DNA from: Azoarcus sp. L1K30 | GTDB lineage: Bacteria > Pseudomonadota > Gammaproteobacteria > Burkholderiales > Rhodocyclaceae | Direction: 5' to 3' | NCBI RefSeq assembly: GCF_018122735.1 | Contig: NZ_JAGRRD010000001.1 | Location: 642,282 to 706,281 of the forward strand | Length of the DNA stretch: 64,000 nucleotides | Shown: piece after piece, positions 43,776 to 53,744 of the stretch | How positions within the stretch are numbered: position 1 is the stretch's first letter | How the letters are laid out: every line of letters begins with the position of its first letter | Program-made: the position numbers and the translations under genes | The notes under the pieces: model-generated | Database searches by the model: none | What the model saw: the letters and a program-made list of their open reading frames with translations, nothing else | What the model was told of the DNA's origin: nothing

Positions 43776-45278
43776 TTACTCCGCCCGCATTTGCGGGAAA
43801 AGAATCACATCCCGAATCGCCGGGCTGTCGGTGAGCAGCATCACCAGGCGGTCGATTCCGATGCCGCAGCCGCCTGTCGGGGGCAGGCCGAATTCCAGGG
43901 CGCGGATGTAGTCGGCGTCGTAGTACATGGCTTCTTCGTCGCCGGCGTCCTTGGCGCTGGCTTGGGCGCGGAAACGGGCGGCTTGGTCTTCGGGGTCGTT
44001 GAGCTCGGAGAAGCCGTTGGCGATTTCGCGGCCGACGATGAAGAGTTCGAAGCGCTCGGTGATTTCCGGGTCGGCGTCCGAGGCGCGGGCCAGGGGGCTG
44101 ACTTCGACCGGGTAGTCGATGATGAAGGTCGGCTCCCACAGCTCGGCTTCGGCACAGGCTTCGAACAGCTGCAGTTGCAGGCTGCCGATGCCGCCGGGTT
44201 TGACCGATTCGCCGAAGTCCTTGATCTTCTGCTTGACCCACTCGGCGTCGGCAAGTTGCTCGAGGGTGAAGCCGGGGTGGTACTTGCGGATGGCTTCGAC
44301 GATGGTCAGGCGGTGGAAGGGCCTGGACAGGTCGAGTTCGCGGCCCTGGTAGGTAAAGGTCTCGGTGCCCAGCGCTTCGCGCGCGGCATGGCGGAGCAGG
44401 CCTTCGGTGAAGTCCATCAGCGTGCGGTAGTTCGCATACGCTTCGTAGAACTCCATCATGGTGAATTCGGGGTTGTGCCGCGGCGACAGGCCTTCGTTGC
44501 GGAAGTTGCGGTTGACCTCGAACACCTTCTCGAAGCCGCCGACCACCAGGCGCTTGAGATAGAGCTCGGGCGCAATGCGCAGGAAGAGCTCCATGTCGAG
44601 TGCGTTGTGGTGGGTGACGAAGGGCTTGGCTGATGCGCCGCCGGGGATGGGGTGCATCATCGGCGTTTCCACTTCGAGGAAGCCGTGGCCGGTCATGTAG
44701 TTGCGGATCGACTGCACCAGGCGGCTGCGCGCGACGAAGGTGAAGCGCGACTCTTCGCTCATGATCAGGTCCACGTAGCGCTGGCGGTACTTGGTTTCCT
44801 GGTCGGTGAGGCCGTGGAACTTGTCCGGCAGCGGGCGCAGGCTCTTGGTGAGCAGGCGGATCTCGCTGGCCTTGACGGTGAGTTCGCCGGTCTTGGTCTT
44901 GAACAGCGTGCCGACGCAGCCGACGATGTCGCCGATGTCCCAGTGCTTGAAGTCGGCATAGACGTCTTCGCCTACGCCGTCGCGCTGCACGTAGAGCTGG
45001 ATGCGGCCGGACAGGTCCTGGATGGTGATGAAGCTGGCCTTGCCCATGACACGCTTGAGCATGACGCGGCCGGCAACCTTGACCTCGACCGGCGTTGCCT
45101 CGAGTGCTTCAGGTTCTTTGTCGGCGTAGAGCTCGTCGAGCTTGCCCGCGGTGTTCTCACGCGAGAAGTCGTTGGGAAAGGCGCGGCCACCCTGACGCCA
45201 TTGCGCGAGTTTCTCGCGACGTTCGGCGATGAGATGGTTTTCGTCCTGGGCGTTGAGCGGTGCGTTCTGGTCGGACAT
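43776..45278 (-). CDS. lysS: Lysyl-tRNA synthetase (class II)
   Basis: This 500-residue class II synthetase charges tRNA-Lys. An OB-fold anticodon-binding domain fills about residues 60-170 ([20 protein letters not shown]). Motif 2 is [20 protein letters not shown], and motif 3 is [20 protein letters not shown] near the C-terminus. Length and domains are normal. It is the first housekeeping gene after the low-G+C island, and its terminator separates the two. Confidence 0.97.
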   Translation of the reverse strand: MSDQNAPLNAQDENHLIAERREKLAQWRQGGRAFPNDFSRENTAGKLDELYADKEPEALEATPVEVKVAGRVMLKRVMGKASFITIQDLSGRIQLYVQRDGVGEDVYADFKHWDIGDIVGCVGTLFKTKTGELTVKASEIRLLTKSLRPLPDKFHGLTDQETKYRQRYVDLIMSEESRFTFVARSRLVQSIRNYMTGHGFLEVETPMMHPIPGGASAKPFVTHHNALDMELFLRIAPELYLKRLVVGGFEKVFEVNRNFRNEGLSPRHNPEFTMMEFYEAYANYRTLMDFTEGLLRHAAREALGTETFTYQGRELDLSRPFHRLTIVEAIRKYHPGFTLEQLADAEWVKQKIKDFGESVKPGGIGSLQLQLFEACAEAELWEPTFIIDYPVEVSPLARASDADPEITERFELFIVGREIANGFSELNDPEDQAARFRAQASAKDAGDEEAMYYDADYIRALEFGLPPTGGCGIGIDRLVMLLTDSPAIRDVILFPQMRAE

Positions 45279-45436
45279 GTGTCATCGGCAATGTAATCAA
45301 GTCCGTAATTGTCGCAGGCGCGCCAGTCGGGAGCAAATCGGCGTTGCACAAAAAGGGCTGTTTTCCGGCCCGGCGCGGTTTGCGTGGCGCATTTTTTGCT
45401 CGGAAAGGGCTTCCATCACCGTGATAGGGGGCTGCG

Positions 45437-45787
45437 ATGTCACCGGATGAAATCGTCGAATGGGCGGCAGCCCACCTGTCGGCCCCGTCGGACATCGACT
45501 GCACGACGACGGTGATGCTGAAGATCCTCGACGGCAAGTGCAAGATGGGGCCGGGCGACAAGGACGCGATTCCGCTGCTGTATGACGCCACGCGCCATCG
45601 CGCCGGCAGGCTGCTGGGCGAGGACATGCACGTCTTGATCGCGCGTGCACGCAATGGCGAACGAGAGGCCTTGGTGACCGAGATCTACGAACACCGCGTG
45701 CTGGCGGAGACGGCGATCTCGCGGCCGGTGATGAAGGCCTACAAGGCGATGCTGCGCGACGCGGGGGTGTTGCGCGGTGGCGAATGA
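45437..45787 (+). CDS. Hypothetical protein of 116 residues
   Basis: No family is recognised. The product is helical and soluble (MSPDEIVEWAAAHLSAP, VLAETAISRPVMKAYKAML). A G-rich ribosome site (GGGGG) lies a few bases before the ATG. Codon use fits the host chromosome, so it is probably an old resident gene. Confidence 0.6.
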   Translation: MSPDEIVEWAAAHLSAPSDIDCTTTVMLKILDGKCKMGPGDKDAIPLLYDATRHRAGRLLGEDMHVLIARARNGEREALVTEIYEHRVLAETAISRPVMKAYKAMLRDAGVLRGGE

Positions 45788-45993
45788 GCGTGGTGGGGGG
45801 CGACGGGGCGGTTGTGCGACATGGTGGGGATGGTTTGTCGGATATGTGCGGATTGTTGTTCGGGTGGGGGCGAGCGATGCTCGCTGAAACCCTGGCCAAG
45901 CCCTCCTTGAATGGGAATGAGCCTTGAAGCTCAGCGGCACGTGTCTTGCATGTGCAAACACGGGCCAGCCGCGCCCGCTCACAGGACATACCG

Positions 45994-46614
45994 ATGAAGT
46001 TCTACATGACCCCCGGATCGTGCACCACCGGCATTCACATCCTGCTCGAGGAGCTGGAGCTCGTCTTCGAGGTGCATCTGGTCAATCTGCTCGCGGGCGA
46101 TCAGGATGCGCCCGCGTATCGTGCGATCAACCCCAAGGGGACGATCCCGACGCTGGTGCGGGACGACGGCACGGCGCTCACCGACTTTCTGTCCATCGCG
46201 TGGTGGCTGGCGCGGACCTGGCCCAGACGTGGCTTGTTGCCGGAAGACGCCGAGGGCCAGGCGCGGGTGCTGGAGGTGATGAGCCACGCGGTGGGAACGG
46301 TGCATGGGCAGGGGTTTGCGCGGATTTTCACCACCGAGAAGTTCTCCCCCAATCCGGCCGAGCATGCGGCGGTGAAGGCGCGCGGGCGCGAAATCGCCGA
46401 GCGGGGCTTCGCGGTGATGGACGCCGTGCTCGATGGCCGTGATTTTGCTGTTGGCGACCGCTTTTCGATTGCCGATGCGGCGCTGTTCTATGTCGAGTTC
46501 TGGGCCACCCGCAGCGACATTCCCTTGCCGCCCAACTGTCTTGCGCACTATGCGCGCATGCTCACGCGCCCCGCGGTGCGCCAGGTACTGGCCGAAGAAG
46601 GCTACCGCGTGTAG
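45994..46614 (+). CDS. Glutathione S-transferase family protein
   Basis: The 206-residue protein has the thioredoxin-like N-terminal domain (MKFYMTPGSCTTGIHILLEE, with INPKGTIPTLV and the cis-Pro) and an all-helical C-terminal domain (FSIADAALFYVEFWA). It is closest in style to the beta-class bacterial enzymes that conjugate or reduce with glutathione. Start 45994 is chosen because the conserved strand begins there. It is convergent with the giant CHAT gene (27-bp gap). Confidence 0.88.
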   Translation: MKFYMTPGSCTTGIHILLEELELVFEVHLVNLLAGDQDAPAYRAINPKGTIPTLVRDDGTALTDFLSIAWWLARTWPRRGLLPEDAEGQARVLEVMSHAVGTVHGQGFARIFTTEKFSPNPAEHAAVKARGREIAERGFAVMDAVLDGRDFAVGDRFSIADAALFYVEFWATRSDIPLPPNCLAHYARMLTRPAVRQVLAEEGYRV

Positions 46615-46641
46615 TCGGGCGGGACGTGCCCGCCCGCCGGA

Positions 46642-49600
46642 TCAGCGCTCGGCCTCGTCCAGGCGGTCGGCCAGGGTGTCGAGCACTTTTACCCTCGTGG
46701 CGTCGCCGGAAACGTTGCGGCGGGCGAGAAACTCCGCGAGAAGGCGGATCTGCCGCAGTACCGAGTCGAGTTCGCGGGGGGAATGCGCCACCTGGTTTAG
46801 CGCAGCGCGATAGGCCTCGAACAAGTCGTCCGCATCGTGCTGGCGATCCCGTCTGCCGCCAGATGGACGGATGCCCAGCAGCCAGGCGGCCAGCGTTGCG
46901 TCCGCGCTCATGACGGCATCGAAAAAGCCGTAACTGCGCTCGAAATTGCCACGTGCCGCGGTCTGGCAGATCTCCACCAGCGGCGACAGGTTTTCACGCC
47001 GGCTCGATGGCCGGCTCACCAGCGCGTCGAGTTGCAGGCGGTTGATGCATGCGTAGGGTGCCCAGGGGGCGGGGCCGGGCTGGCCTTCGCCGGCATGATA
47101 GGCGTCGCGTGCGGCCTGCAGCACGGCGGCAATGTCGTCCCACCCGGCGCCGCCACGCAGCAGCACGATGGCGCGGCGCTTGTAGGCGCTGCCGGTGATC
47201 GCCATGCGTTCCATGTTGGGCGGCAGCGCCGTGGCGGCGCCGGGCTGGGCTTCGCCGTCGTGGCCGCAATCGGTGAAGGTGGCCAGGGCCTGCGCGCGGC
47301 GCACCGCGCTGTCGGCGAGTGCCTGGGCGGTGGCGAGATCCTGCGCCGGTCCGGGCTGGCACAGGCGTTCGGCTTCGCGGCTTTCGAGGTTGATGAGCTG
47401 CTCGATGGCCGAGAACGGCACCAGCATCGCCGACGAGTCGGCGCGTAGCGCGTTCAGGTAGGCTGCATGGGCGGCGGCAAAGCTGTCCTTGAGCGGATAT
47501 TCCGCCAGCAGGCGGCCAAGCGACTGTTGAATGTCGGCGCGGTTTTTCCAGCCGCCGGGGAGGGTGCCGAGACGTGCGTCTATCCGCAGCTTGAGGTCGT
47601 TGAAGGGTACCGCGTTGCGGCCCGGCAGGTGGGCTTCCAGACGACGCTGTTCCAGCCAGTCGAGCAGTTCTTCGGGGGCGGTCAGCGGGTAGTCGTCCTT
47701 GGGCTCGCGGTGCAGGTGACGGAGGCGGAAGTCGGGGTCGCCGTAGGCCTGGTAGGCGCCCCAGGTATTGCAATCGCGATGCGCGTTGAAGGTGGTGTCG
47801 CGCGCCCGGTGGACGGCATCGCCAAAACTCGCGCCATGCTCCAGCATCTGCTCGAAGAAGGTCGTGGCGAACAGTTTTGCCGCATCGTCGCGCACCTCCC
47901 AGCCGGCGGCGACGATGCAGCGCACGCCCATCGCGATCAGCTCCTGCGACAGGCTTGCGGCCAGGCGCCCGCCGCCCGAGCCGCCCTTGGCCAGGTGGCA
48001 GCAGTTGATGAAGACCAGTTCGGGCACGGTTTCCATCAGCTCGATCTCGCTGGCCGACAACAGCAGCCCGTCCGACAGCACCACGCCGCTGCGGTAGCTG
48101 CCGTCGCGTGCGCGTTTGCCGAAAATGCCGTGGGCGTTGATCACGACGATGCGCCAGTTGCCCGAGAACAGGCGGGTGAACACATCGCTGGCGCGGCAAT
48201 CCGGCGGGGCATGGGCGACCGTGTAGTTTGCGCGTTCCAGTACGCCGATGATGGCGTCGCCTTCTTCGGCTGCGCCCGGCAGGCTGGGGAGGCGGTCGGC
48301 TTCGGGCTTGCCGTCGGCCCCGATCCGCGGGGTCCAGCCCGGGCCGCCGAACTGCGCATGGTAGCCCTCGGTGCTCGGGTTCGAGATCACGCAGGCGCTC
48401 AGGCCGTCGGGGCGAATGACTTCGCGGCGGAAATCGCTGGTGACGAACTGGCGCACCATGCGGGTCTTGAGCACCATCGGCTTGCCGTCGGTTTCGAGCA
48501 GTTCCCAGGGCAGGTTGGCGGTCATGCGGTCGACCACCAGCATCAGGCGGTCGGTCTTGCGCGCCGCGGCCTTGAACTCGAGCGGTACCAGCAGCTGGAA
48601 CAGGGTATTGCCGAAGCCGCTGCCCTGCGCATACTGGGTGCTGGCATGACCGCCGAGCGTTTCCTCGATCAGGGTCTCGACCGCGCCGGGCTGGCGCACC
48701 GGCGACACCGATTCGGCGCGCGCCTTTTCGCCCATGTAGGTGAAGCGCAGCCTGCGTGCCGGACGGGTGTCGGGCGGAAGGTCGAAACCGGTGACCGGCG
48801 GGGTGTCGGTGACGTCGCCACCGCGGCCGTAGACCTTCAGGATGTGGCTCAGAATGCGGGGCGGAATCGGATTGGCTATGCGCGGCACATAGCACTCTTC
48901 CGCGCAGCCGGTATCGTCGCGGTCGGCATCGGTGACCTGCAGCCGTGGCCAGTAGGTGCCGCCCCCGCCGCTCCTGAGGCGCTGGCGCACCCCCATGCCG
49001 AAGTGCAGCTCGGTGGCGGCGTCGATGCGGGTGTCGACCTGCTGCAGTTCCCGCTCCAGCGAGCGTTCCAGCTTCCCGACCTCATGCGCGGCCGAGATCG
49101 CGGTGTCGAGATAGAGTTCGATCAGTTCCAGGCGCGCGACGCGCACTTCGCGTTCGCCACGCTCGGCGCGGCTGCGGTTGAAGTCGCGGTTCGCAAACAG
49201 CACGCCCAGCACCACCGCCTTGACCGACTCGGCGATTTCCAGTTGCGCGGCGGAGTTCGAGCCGATCAATACGCTCGCGAGCGGCAGTTCGAGCGTCGCG
49301 GTGGGCGACACCGCGTCGGCCTGCAGGGCGCATTCCTCGCCATAGCGGTCGCCCGCGTGCAGAAGGTAGCGCAATACCCCGGCGCGTACCGCCTCGGTAA
49401 CGCCGGCTGCGGCCAGCTTGCCCATCGGTCCCAGGCCGACGACGACCGCGCCGCGTCCGGACTGGCGCTTGCGTTCTTCCATGCTGCGCGGCATCAGCAC
49501 GATGGTGGCGCTGCCGAGTTCGCCGGAGTGGATGCCGAGCTGCTTGCGGTGGGTCAGCGCGCCGTTGACCAGGCAGCTGTCGATCGCCCATTCCGCACCG

Positions 49601-52600
49601 GCGATCGGGTCGTCGCGGTAATGGCCGCACAGCACCGGGACGTGTACGAAACGCAGGTCGCGCGCGGCAACGCGAATGCTCAGTGTGGCCTTCGGTGCCG
49701 GTGCTTCGCCCACTTCGACGTGGCCACCCAGAATATTGAGGATGGCTTCGTCCTCGCCCGGCCAGCCCGGTGGCGGTCCGGCCCGCCGCGTGCGCGCGGC
49801 ATCGGCGCCGGCTTCTTCGCCGCGGGTCGTCGGCAGCCTTTTCAAGGCCGGCTGACGCCCCTCCAGCAGCGCATCGATCTCGTCGAAGTACTTCGGTGTG
49901 TTGGCCAGACCGGTATGGTCGACCGGCATCAGCCAGCAGTTTTCCGCCGGAATCGCGCTCAGTCTGCCCGAGCGCCAGGTGACCGAGCCGTCGCCGAACG
50001 GGGTTTCGGCGATCAGCAGGTTGAGCGTGGACCCGTCGGGCCGGCGTTGTTCCACCAGGCCGCAGGGCGTGGCGTCGGCCTTGCCGTACACGTAGTGGAT
50101 GCGCTCGGGTTGGCGTTGCATCCACGCGGTATCGGCCAGCTGTTCCCACACCGTGCGCGTGAGCGCCAGCGCCGCCGCGTTCGGCCGCCCGCACAGCTTC
50201 TTGCCGAACCAGAAGTCGTTGTTGTGGTTCGCAAGGCGCTCCCATTCCTCGGCGCGGTAGAACTGTTCGCCGGAATAGCCGCCTGCATCGATGAAGCCAG
50301 GGGCGGGCAGCAGATTGATTGCGCCCTGGAAGGCGCCGACGATCTTCAATACCTCGGACATGGGATGGCGCAGATCGAGCCGTGCCAGCATGCGCATGGT
50401 GTCCGACAGGCCGAAAAGGGTCTGCACCATCAGGTGGGCGCCATGGTTGGGCGTGCCCATCATCACCAGCCGTCCGCCATCGCGGGCGACGATGCGGTCC
50501 CACAGCGTGGCGTCGTGGGCGAATGCGGCGCGCACGACGAGGCCGCCCATGCTGTGCGCCAGGATGCGAACCGGCTGATCCGGATGGCGTGCGAGGATAT
50601 CGGTCAGCGCCCGGGCAAAGGTGGGGCCGAGGACGGTCAGCGGCTGACGCCAGTCGTAGGTGAAGGTTTCGAGGTAGTGACGCTCGTGCAGATGGTCCTT
50701 GAGTTTGCCGTAGGCCAGCCTGACGACGTCGTCGGGCTCGATGGTTTCGCCGCTGTCGATGGCGATGCGCGACAGGCCGCCAAGGCCCATGGCGAGCAGG
50801 TTGAGCCACACGTCGTCGCCGTTGGCGCTGAGCTCGCTGCCCATGATGCCGGGCAGATAGACCACCACGGGCTGAGTGTTCGGCGCGACCTGCCTGCGTT
50901 CGCCACGCGATGCGGCGGAGACGGGGGCGAGCTGGATCATCGGTTTCCAGCGCGGCAGTGCATCTTGCGAGGTGCTCTGCAGCCATTCGCGCAGGGCCTG
51001 GGGCAGCGGCTGGCCTTCGGTCAGCGTGCTGTCGCGGAAATAGCTGAAGTGGCTGACTTCGGCGCCACGGACAAAAATCGCGCGCGCATCGGCCGCGTGC
51101 GCGACGCCGCCGTACATCGATGCGGTATCCACCACCAGGTCGTTGCGCGCCTGATCGAAGAACATCCAGTCGGTGAACATGACACCGATGCGTTTGAGCA
51201 GGTTTCCACCCTCGATGTCGCCGGCAATGACACCCATGCGCACGCCGGGCTGGCTGGCGGCGCTGCCGAGCAGCATGCCCATCGGCGCCTCCGGCAGCAT
51301 GGCTTCGATACCCGGCACCCATTGCGGCTGAACCCGCTTGTGGGCGATTTCGGTGACGACGCGGGCGAGGCATCTGAGCGCCTGGTCGGCGACGCGGCGG
51401 GCGGCTTCACCCGCGGCCGGGGTGGCCAGCGCGCCGGTCAGCGCACCGATGGCGGCGCCGCCGAGCTTGCGCACCAGCGCCAGCAATCCGGACAGGAAGA
51501 GATCGAGATTGTCGGACAGCAGGGCGGTGCCGCGTGCGGGCGCCGCCACCCGGACGTAGCGCTCGATTACCGGGCGCTTGTCCTGCAGCAGCGCGATCAA
51601 TCGGCGCAGGCGGGCCTGTTCCTCGGCGACGAAGGCAAGGCGCGACTCGCGCAGCGCCGGATCAGCCTTCTCGGCCTCGAGTTCGTCGGTGTTGGGCTTG
51701 CGTTCATAGCTGCGAATCAGTCTTTCCAGCTTCGCATCGGTACCGCCGGGCAGCGGTGGCGCAAGGCACAGCAGATCACCGACCAGACCGCCGCGCGAGT
51801 GGGTGACGAGATTCAGGCGTGCGCCGACAGGCAGCACCTCGAGCAGGGCGATGGCGTTGTCGATGGGGCTTTCGGAGAAAGTGCGATGTTCGAAGCCATA
51901 GACGTGGTCGCCGAAGCTGCGCCTCAGCGCTGCCCATTCGCGGCTGCACAGGAGGTCGCCAAAGCCGCCCAGGGTGTGTGATCCGGTGCCGTGAATGAAG
52001 ATCAGCGCCGGGGCGGCGCCGTCGGCCAGCGCTGCCAGCCGCGCATCGCCCGCGCCGCAGCGGTCGGCCGGTTGCAGCGCGGCGCCCGCACGCCATTGGT
52101 AGAGCCCGGGGTCGCCGGCAAGCTGGCTTTCGATGGCCGACATCAGCGCCCTGGCACCGGCCAGCGACGCGACTTCCCACGCCTTGTCGGCAGCCTTGTC
52201 ACCGAAGTGTTCGAGGATCTTGTCGCGGGCCGCGTCGAGGATGGCGTCCGGCGTGATCCGCAGCGCGGTGACGCGGCGCCAGATCCAGTCGCCGAGGCCC
52301 CGGGTGCTGGCATCGCGATCACGGAAGCGGGCGAAGTCGATGCTGCCGTCGGCCTGCAGGGCATCGGGCTGAACCTGCGCAATGCGCGCGGCAAGCACGT
52401 CGACGCGCATGAATACGGTGGTGCCGTCGGCCGCCTCCAGCGCCAGCAAGGTGTTGTCGTCGCCGAGCTCGGCCTGCGCCGCGGCGTCTTCGCTGCGCCG
52501 CGCCGGCGACAGCTCCCAGCTTGCCAGCACCTCGACATTGTCGATCAGCGGTGTCGGCGCTCGGTCGCCCCGGCTGCCCGGCAGCGTCAGGGCCGCAGGC

Positions 52601-52686
52601 AGCGCCGGTTTCGATGCGGCCGGTGTGTCGGCCCGTGTGGCGGCGACCGGAAAGCGTATCCGTGCGGGTGTGTGCGGGTCGGGCAT
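46642..52686 (-). CDS. Giant effector: two alpha/beta hydrolase domains, M17-N-like domain and CHAT protease
   Basis: The 2014-residue protein has a lipase-like domain first (FIHGTGSH at 230-237, nucleophile Ser297 in THSRGG). A second, LCAT/PGAP1-like hydrolase follows (YLPGIMGSEL at 610-619, Ser712 in AHSMGG). A region at about 980-1230 resembles the macro-like N-domain of leucyl aminopeptidases. A CHAT caspase-fold protease spans about 1375-1660, with His1519 in INAHG and Cys1563 in INCCHLA, ending QAYGDPDFRL. A helical C-terminal tail completes it. Both hydrolase serines and the CHAT dyad are kept. It is the last gene of the MoxR-vWA cluster, 131 bp after the metacaspase gene. It is probably a membrane-attacking and proteolytic effector. 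No signal peptide is seen. Confidence 0.85.
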   Translation of the reverse strand: MPDPHTPARIRFPVAATRADTPAASKPALPAALTLPGSRGDRAPTPLIDNVEVLASWELSPARRSEDAAAQAELGDDNTLLALEAADGTTVFMRVDVLAARIAQVQPDALQADGSIDFARFRDRDASTRGLGDWIWRRVTALRITPDAILDAARDKILEHFGDKAADKAWEVASLAGARALMSAIESQLAGDPGLYQWRAGAALQPADRCGAGDARLAALADGAAPALIFIHGTGSHTLGGFGDLLCSREWAALRRSFGDHVYGFEHRTFSESPIDNAIALLEVLPVGARLNLVTHSRGGLVGDLLCLAPPLPGGTDAKLERLIRSYERKPNTDELEAEKADPALRESRLAFVAEEQARLRRLIALLQDKRPVIERYVRVAAPARGTALLSDNLDLFLSGLLALVRKLGGAAIGALTGALATPAAGEAARRVADQALRCLARVVTEIAHKRVQPQWVPGIEAMLPEAPMGMLLGSAASQPGVRMGVIAGDIEGGNLLKRIGVMFTDWMFFDQARNDLVVDTASMYGGVAHAADARAIFVRGAEVSHFSYFRDSTLTEGQPLPQALREWLQSTSQDALPRWKPMIQLAPVSAASRGERRQVAPNTQPVVVYLPGIMGSELSANGDDVWLNLLAMGLGGLSRIAIDSGETIEPDDVVRLAYGKLKDHLHERHYLETFTYDWRQPLTVLGPTFARALTDILARHPDQPVRILAHSMGGLVVRAAFAHDATLWDRIVARDGGRLVMMGTPNHGAHLMVQTLFGLSDTMRMLARLDLRHPMSEVLKIVGAFQGAINLLPAPGFIDAGGYSGEQFYRAEEWERLANHNNDFWFGKKLCGRPNAAALALTRTVWEQLADTAWMQRQPERIHYVYGKADATPCGLVEQRRPDGSTLNLLIAETPFGDGSVTWRSGRLSAIPAENCWLMPVDHTGLANTPKYFDEIDALLEGRQPALKRLPTTRGEEAGADAARTRRAGPPPGWPGEDEAILNILGGHVEVGEAPAPKATLSIRVAARDLRFVHVPVLCGHYRDDPIAGAEWAIDSCLVNGALTHRKQLGIHSGELGSATIVLMPRSMEERKRQSGRGAVVVGLGPMGKLAAAGVTEAVRAGVLRYLLHAGDRYGEECALQADAVSPTATLELPLASVLIGSNSAAQLEIAESVKAVVLGVLFANRDFNRSRAERGEREVRVARLELIELYLDTAISAAHEVGKLERSLERELQQVDTRIDAATELHFGMGVRQRLRSGGGGTYWPRLQVTDADRDDTGCAEECYVPRIANPIPPRILSHILKVYGRGGDVTDTPPVTGFDLPPDTRPARRLRFTYMGEKARAESVSPVRQPGAVETLIEETLGGHASTQYAQGSGFGNTLFQLLVPLEFKAAARKTDRLMLVVDRMTANLPWELLETDGKPMVLKTRMVRQFVTSDFRREVIRPDGLSACVISNPSTEGYHAQFGGPGWTPRIGADGKPEADRLPSLPGAAEEGDAIIGVLERANYTVAHAPPDCRASDVFTRLFSGNWRIVVINAHGIFGKRARDGSYRSGVVLSDGLLLSASEIELMETVPELVFINCCHLAKGGSGGGRLAASLSQELIAMGVRCIVAAGWEVRDDAAKLFATTFFEQMLEHGASFGDAVHRARDTTFNAHRDCNTWGAYQAYGDPDFRLRHLHREPKDDYPLTAPEELLDWLEQRRLEAHLPGRNAVPFNDLKLRIDARLGTLPGGWKNRADIQQSLGRLLAEYPLKDSFAAAHAAYLNALRADSSAMLVPFSAIEQLINLESREAERLCQPGPAQDLATAQALADSAVRRAQALATFTDCGHDGEAQPGAATALPPNMERMAITGSAYKRRAIVLLRGGAGWDDIAAVLQAARDAYHAGEGQPGPAPWAPYACINRLQLDALVSRPSSRRENLSPLVEICQTAARGNFERSYGFFDAVMSADATLAAWLLGIRPSGGRRDRQHDADDLFEAYRAALNQVAHSPRELDSVLRQIRLLAEFLARRNVSGDATRVKVLDTLADRLDEAER

Positions 52687-52817
52687 CGTTCATCCTCTGG
52701 CAGGGGCATTGCGTGGCGGCAAGTCGACGACAGGGGTGGTGCGCTGCCGGATTCAGGGCGGCCGGGTACCGAGGCGCGCCGACTGCCGCCGCCGGTGACC
52801 GCCATGGTGCAAGCGCC

Positions 52818-53609
52818 TCACTCGAACACCTTCCATCCACGCGCGGTCGTCGACCCGAAAATCTGCGGGTTCTGCGGCAGCTGGTTGGTGGGCAGCCAGG
52901 TCGGGGTGATCTTGGCGAACCAGGTGGCGTAGCTGCTGCCGGCGGGCAGGGAGGCGAGCGCCTTCAGCGCATAAAAGGTGAAGGCCCCATTGGGGCGGCC
53001 GTTGAAGCGCGTATCCCAGCTGTACTGGGTATCGAGGCAGCCGGCCATCAGCAGGTCGCCGCCGCTGCGCGCGATGCCGCCGAGGACCTTGCCCGGCATC
53101 CGGCTCGGCAGCGCGGCGCTGCTCATCCAGGCCTGCGGCGGCAGGAAACGCGCACGCGGCATGCCGGGGTCGAGGTCGGAGTCGTCTCCACGGGTCACCG
53201 AGCCGGAATGACAGCTGTCGGCAATGATGACCACGCGTACGCCCGGCTGACGCTTGCCGAGCAGGGCATGCAGTTCGTCATCGAGCAGCACCGCACCCTG
53301 GCCGATATCCCACGGACACAGGCCCTCGTCGCGGCCATCGGGTTCGTCGCCGCTCTGGTCCGGCACCCAGGTGCCATGCCCGGAATAGGTGATGACGACG
53401 CAGTCGTTGCGGGCGGCGTTACCGATCAGTTCGCCGATCGCGGCAAGCATACCGGCCTTGTCGGCCTGACGATCGAGCAGCATCCGGGTGGTAAAGCCGC
53501 GCGCGGTCAGTGCGGCGGACCAGTCGTGGGCGTCATTGACACAGCCCGAGAGGTCGTTCTGCGTGCCGGGGTAGTCGTTGATGCCGATGCACAGTGCGTT
53601 CTTTGACAT
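52818..53609 (-). CDS. Metacaspase-type caspase-fold protease
   Basis: The 263-residue protein is a C14 caspase-like peptidase. It opens with ALCIGINDYPGTQNDLSGCV, has the catalytic His78 in YSGHGT, the metacaspase acidic loop QSGDEPDGRDEGLCPWD, and the catalytic Cys133 in IIADSCHSGS. The acidic pocket predicts cleavage after Arg or Lys. There is no prodomain or signal peptide. It lies between the two CHAT genes in the same orientation, so it may process or be processed by them. Confidence 0.92.
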   Translation of the reverse strand: MSKNALCIGINDYPGTQNDLSGCVNDAHDWSAALTARGFTTRMLLDRQADKAGMLAAIGELIGNAARNDCVVITYSGHGTWVPDQSGDEPDGRDEGLCPWDIGQGAVLLDDELHALLGKRQPGVRVVIIADSCHSGSVTRGDDSDLDPGMPRARFLPPQAWMSSAALPSRMPGKVLGGIARSGGDLLMAGCLDTQYSWDTRFNGRPNGAFTFYALKALASLPAGSSYATWFAKITPTWLPTNQLPQNPQIFGSTTARGWKVFE

Positions 53610-53744
53610 GGCAGGCTCCTGGTGGAACAGGGATGGCGTCGCGGAATCGGATCCGCCTATTTATATTTGTTTTGAATGCGTTCATTCAAGCATCTGGCGG
53701 CCGCGATTTCCAGTCTGGCGTGCAGCGTAGCTCGCCAGTCGGGG

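Noticed and set aside
43455..44633. A plus-strand frame running from the cassette edge into lysS, considered as an integrase remnant
   Set aside because: It shows no tyrosine-recombinase box (no RHxxR or catalytic Tyr region), and from about 43776 it is the antisense of lysS.
47467..51981. A 1504-residue open frame on the plus strand opposite the giant CHAT gene
   Set aside because: It is an antisense shadow of a GC-rich gene: it is low in complexity, lacks any domain and mirrors the minus-strand codon pattern, while the minus strand has full catalytic motifs.
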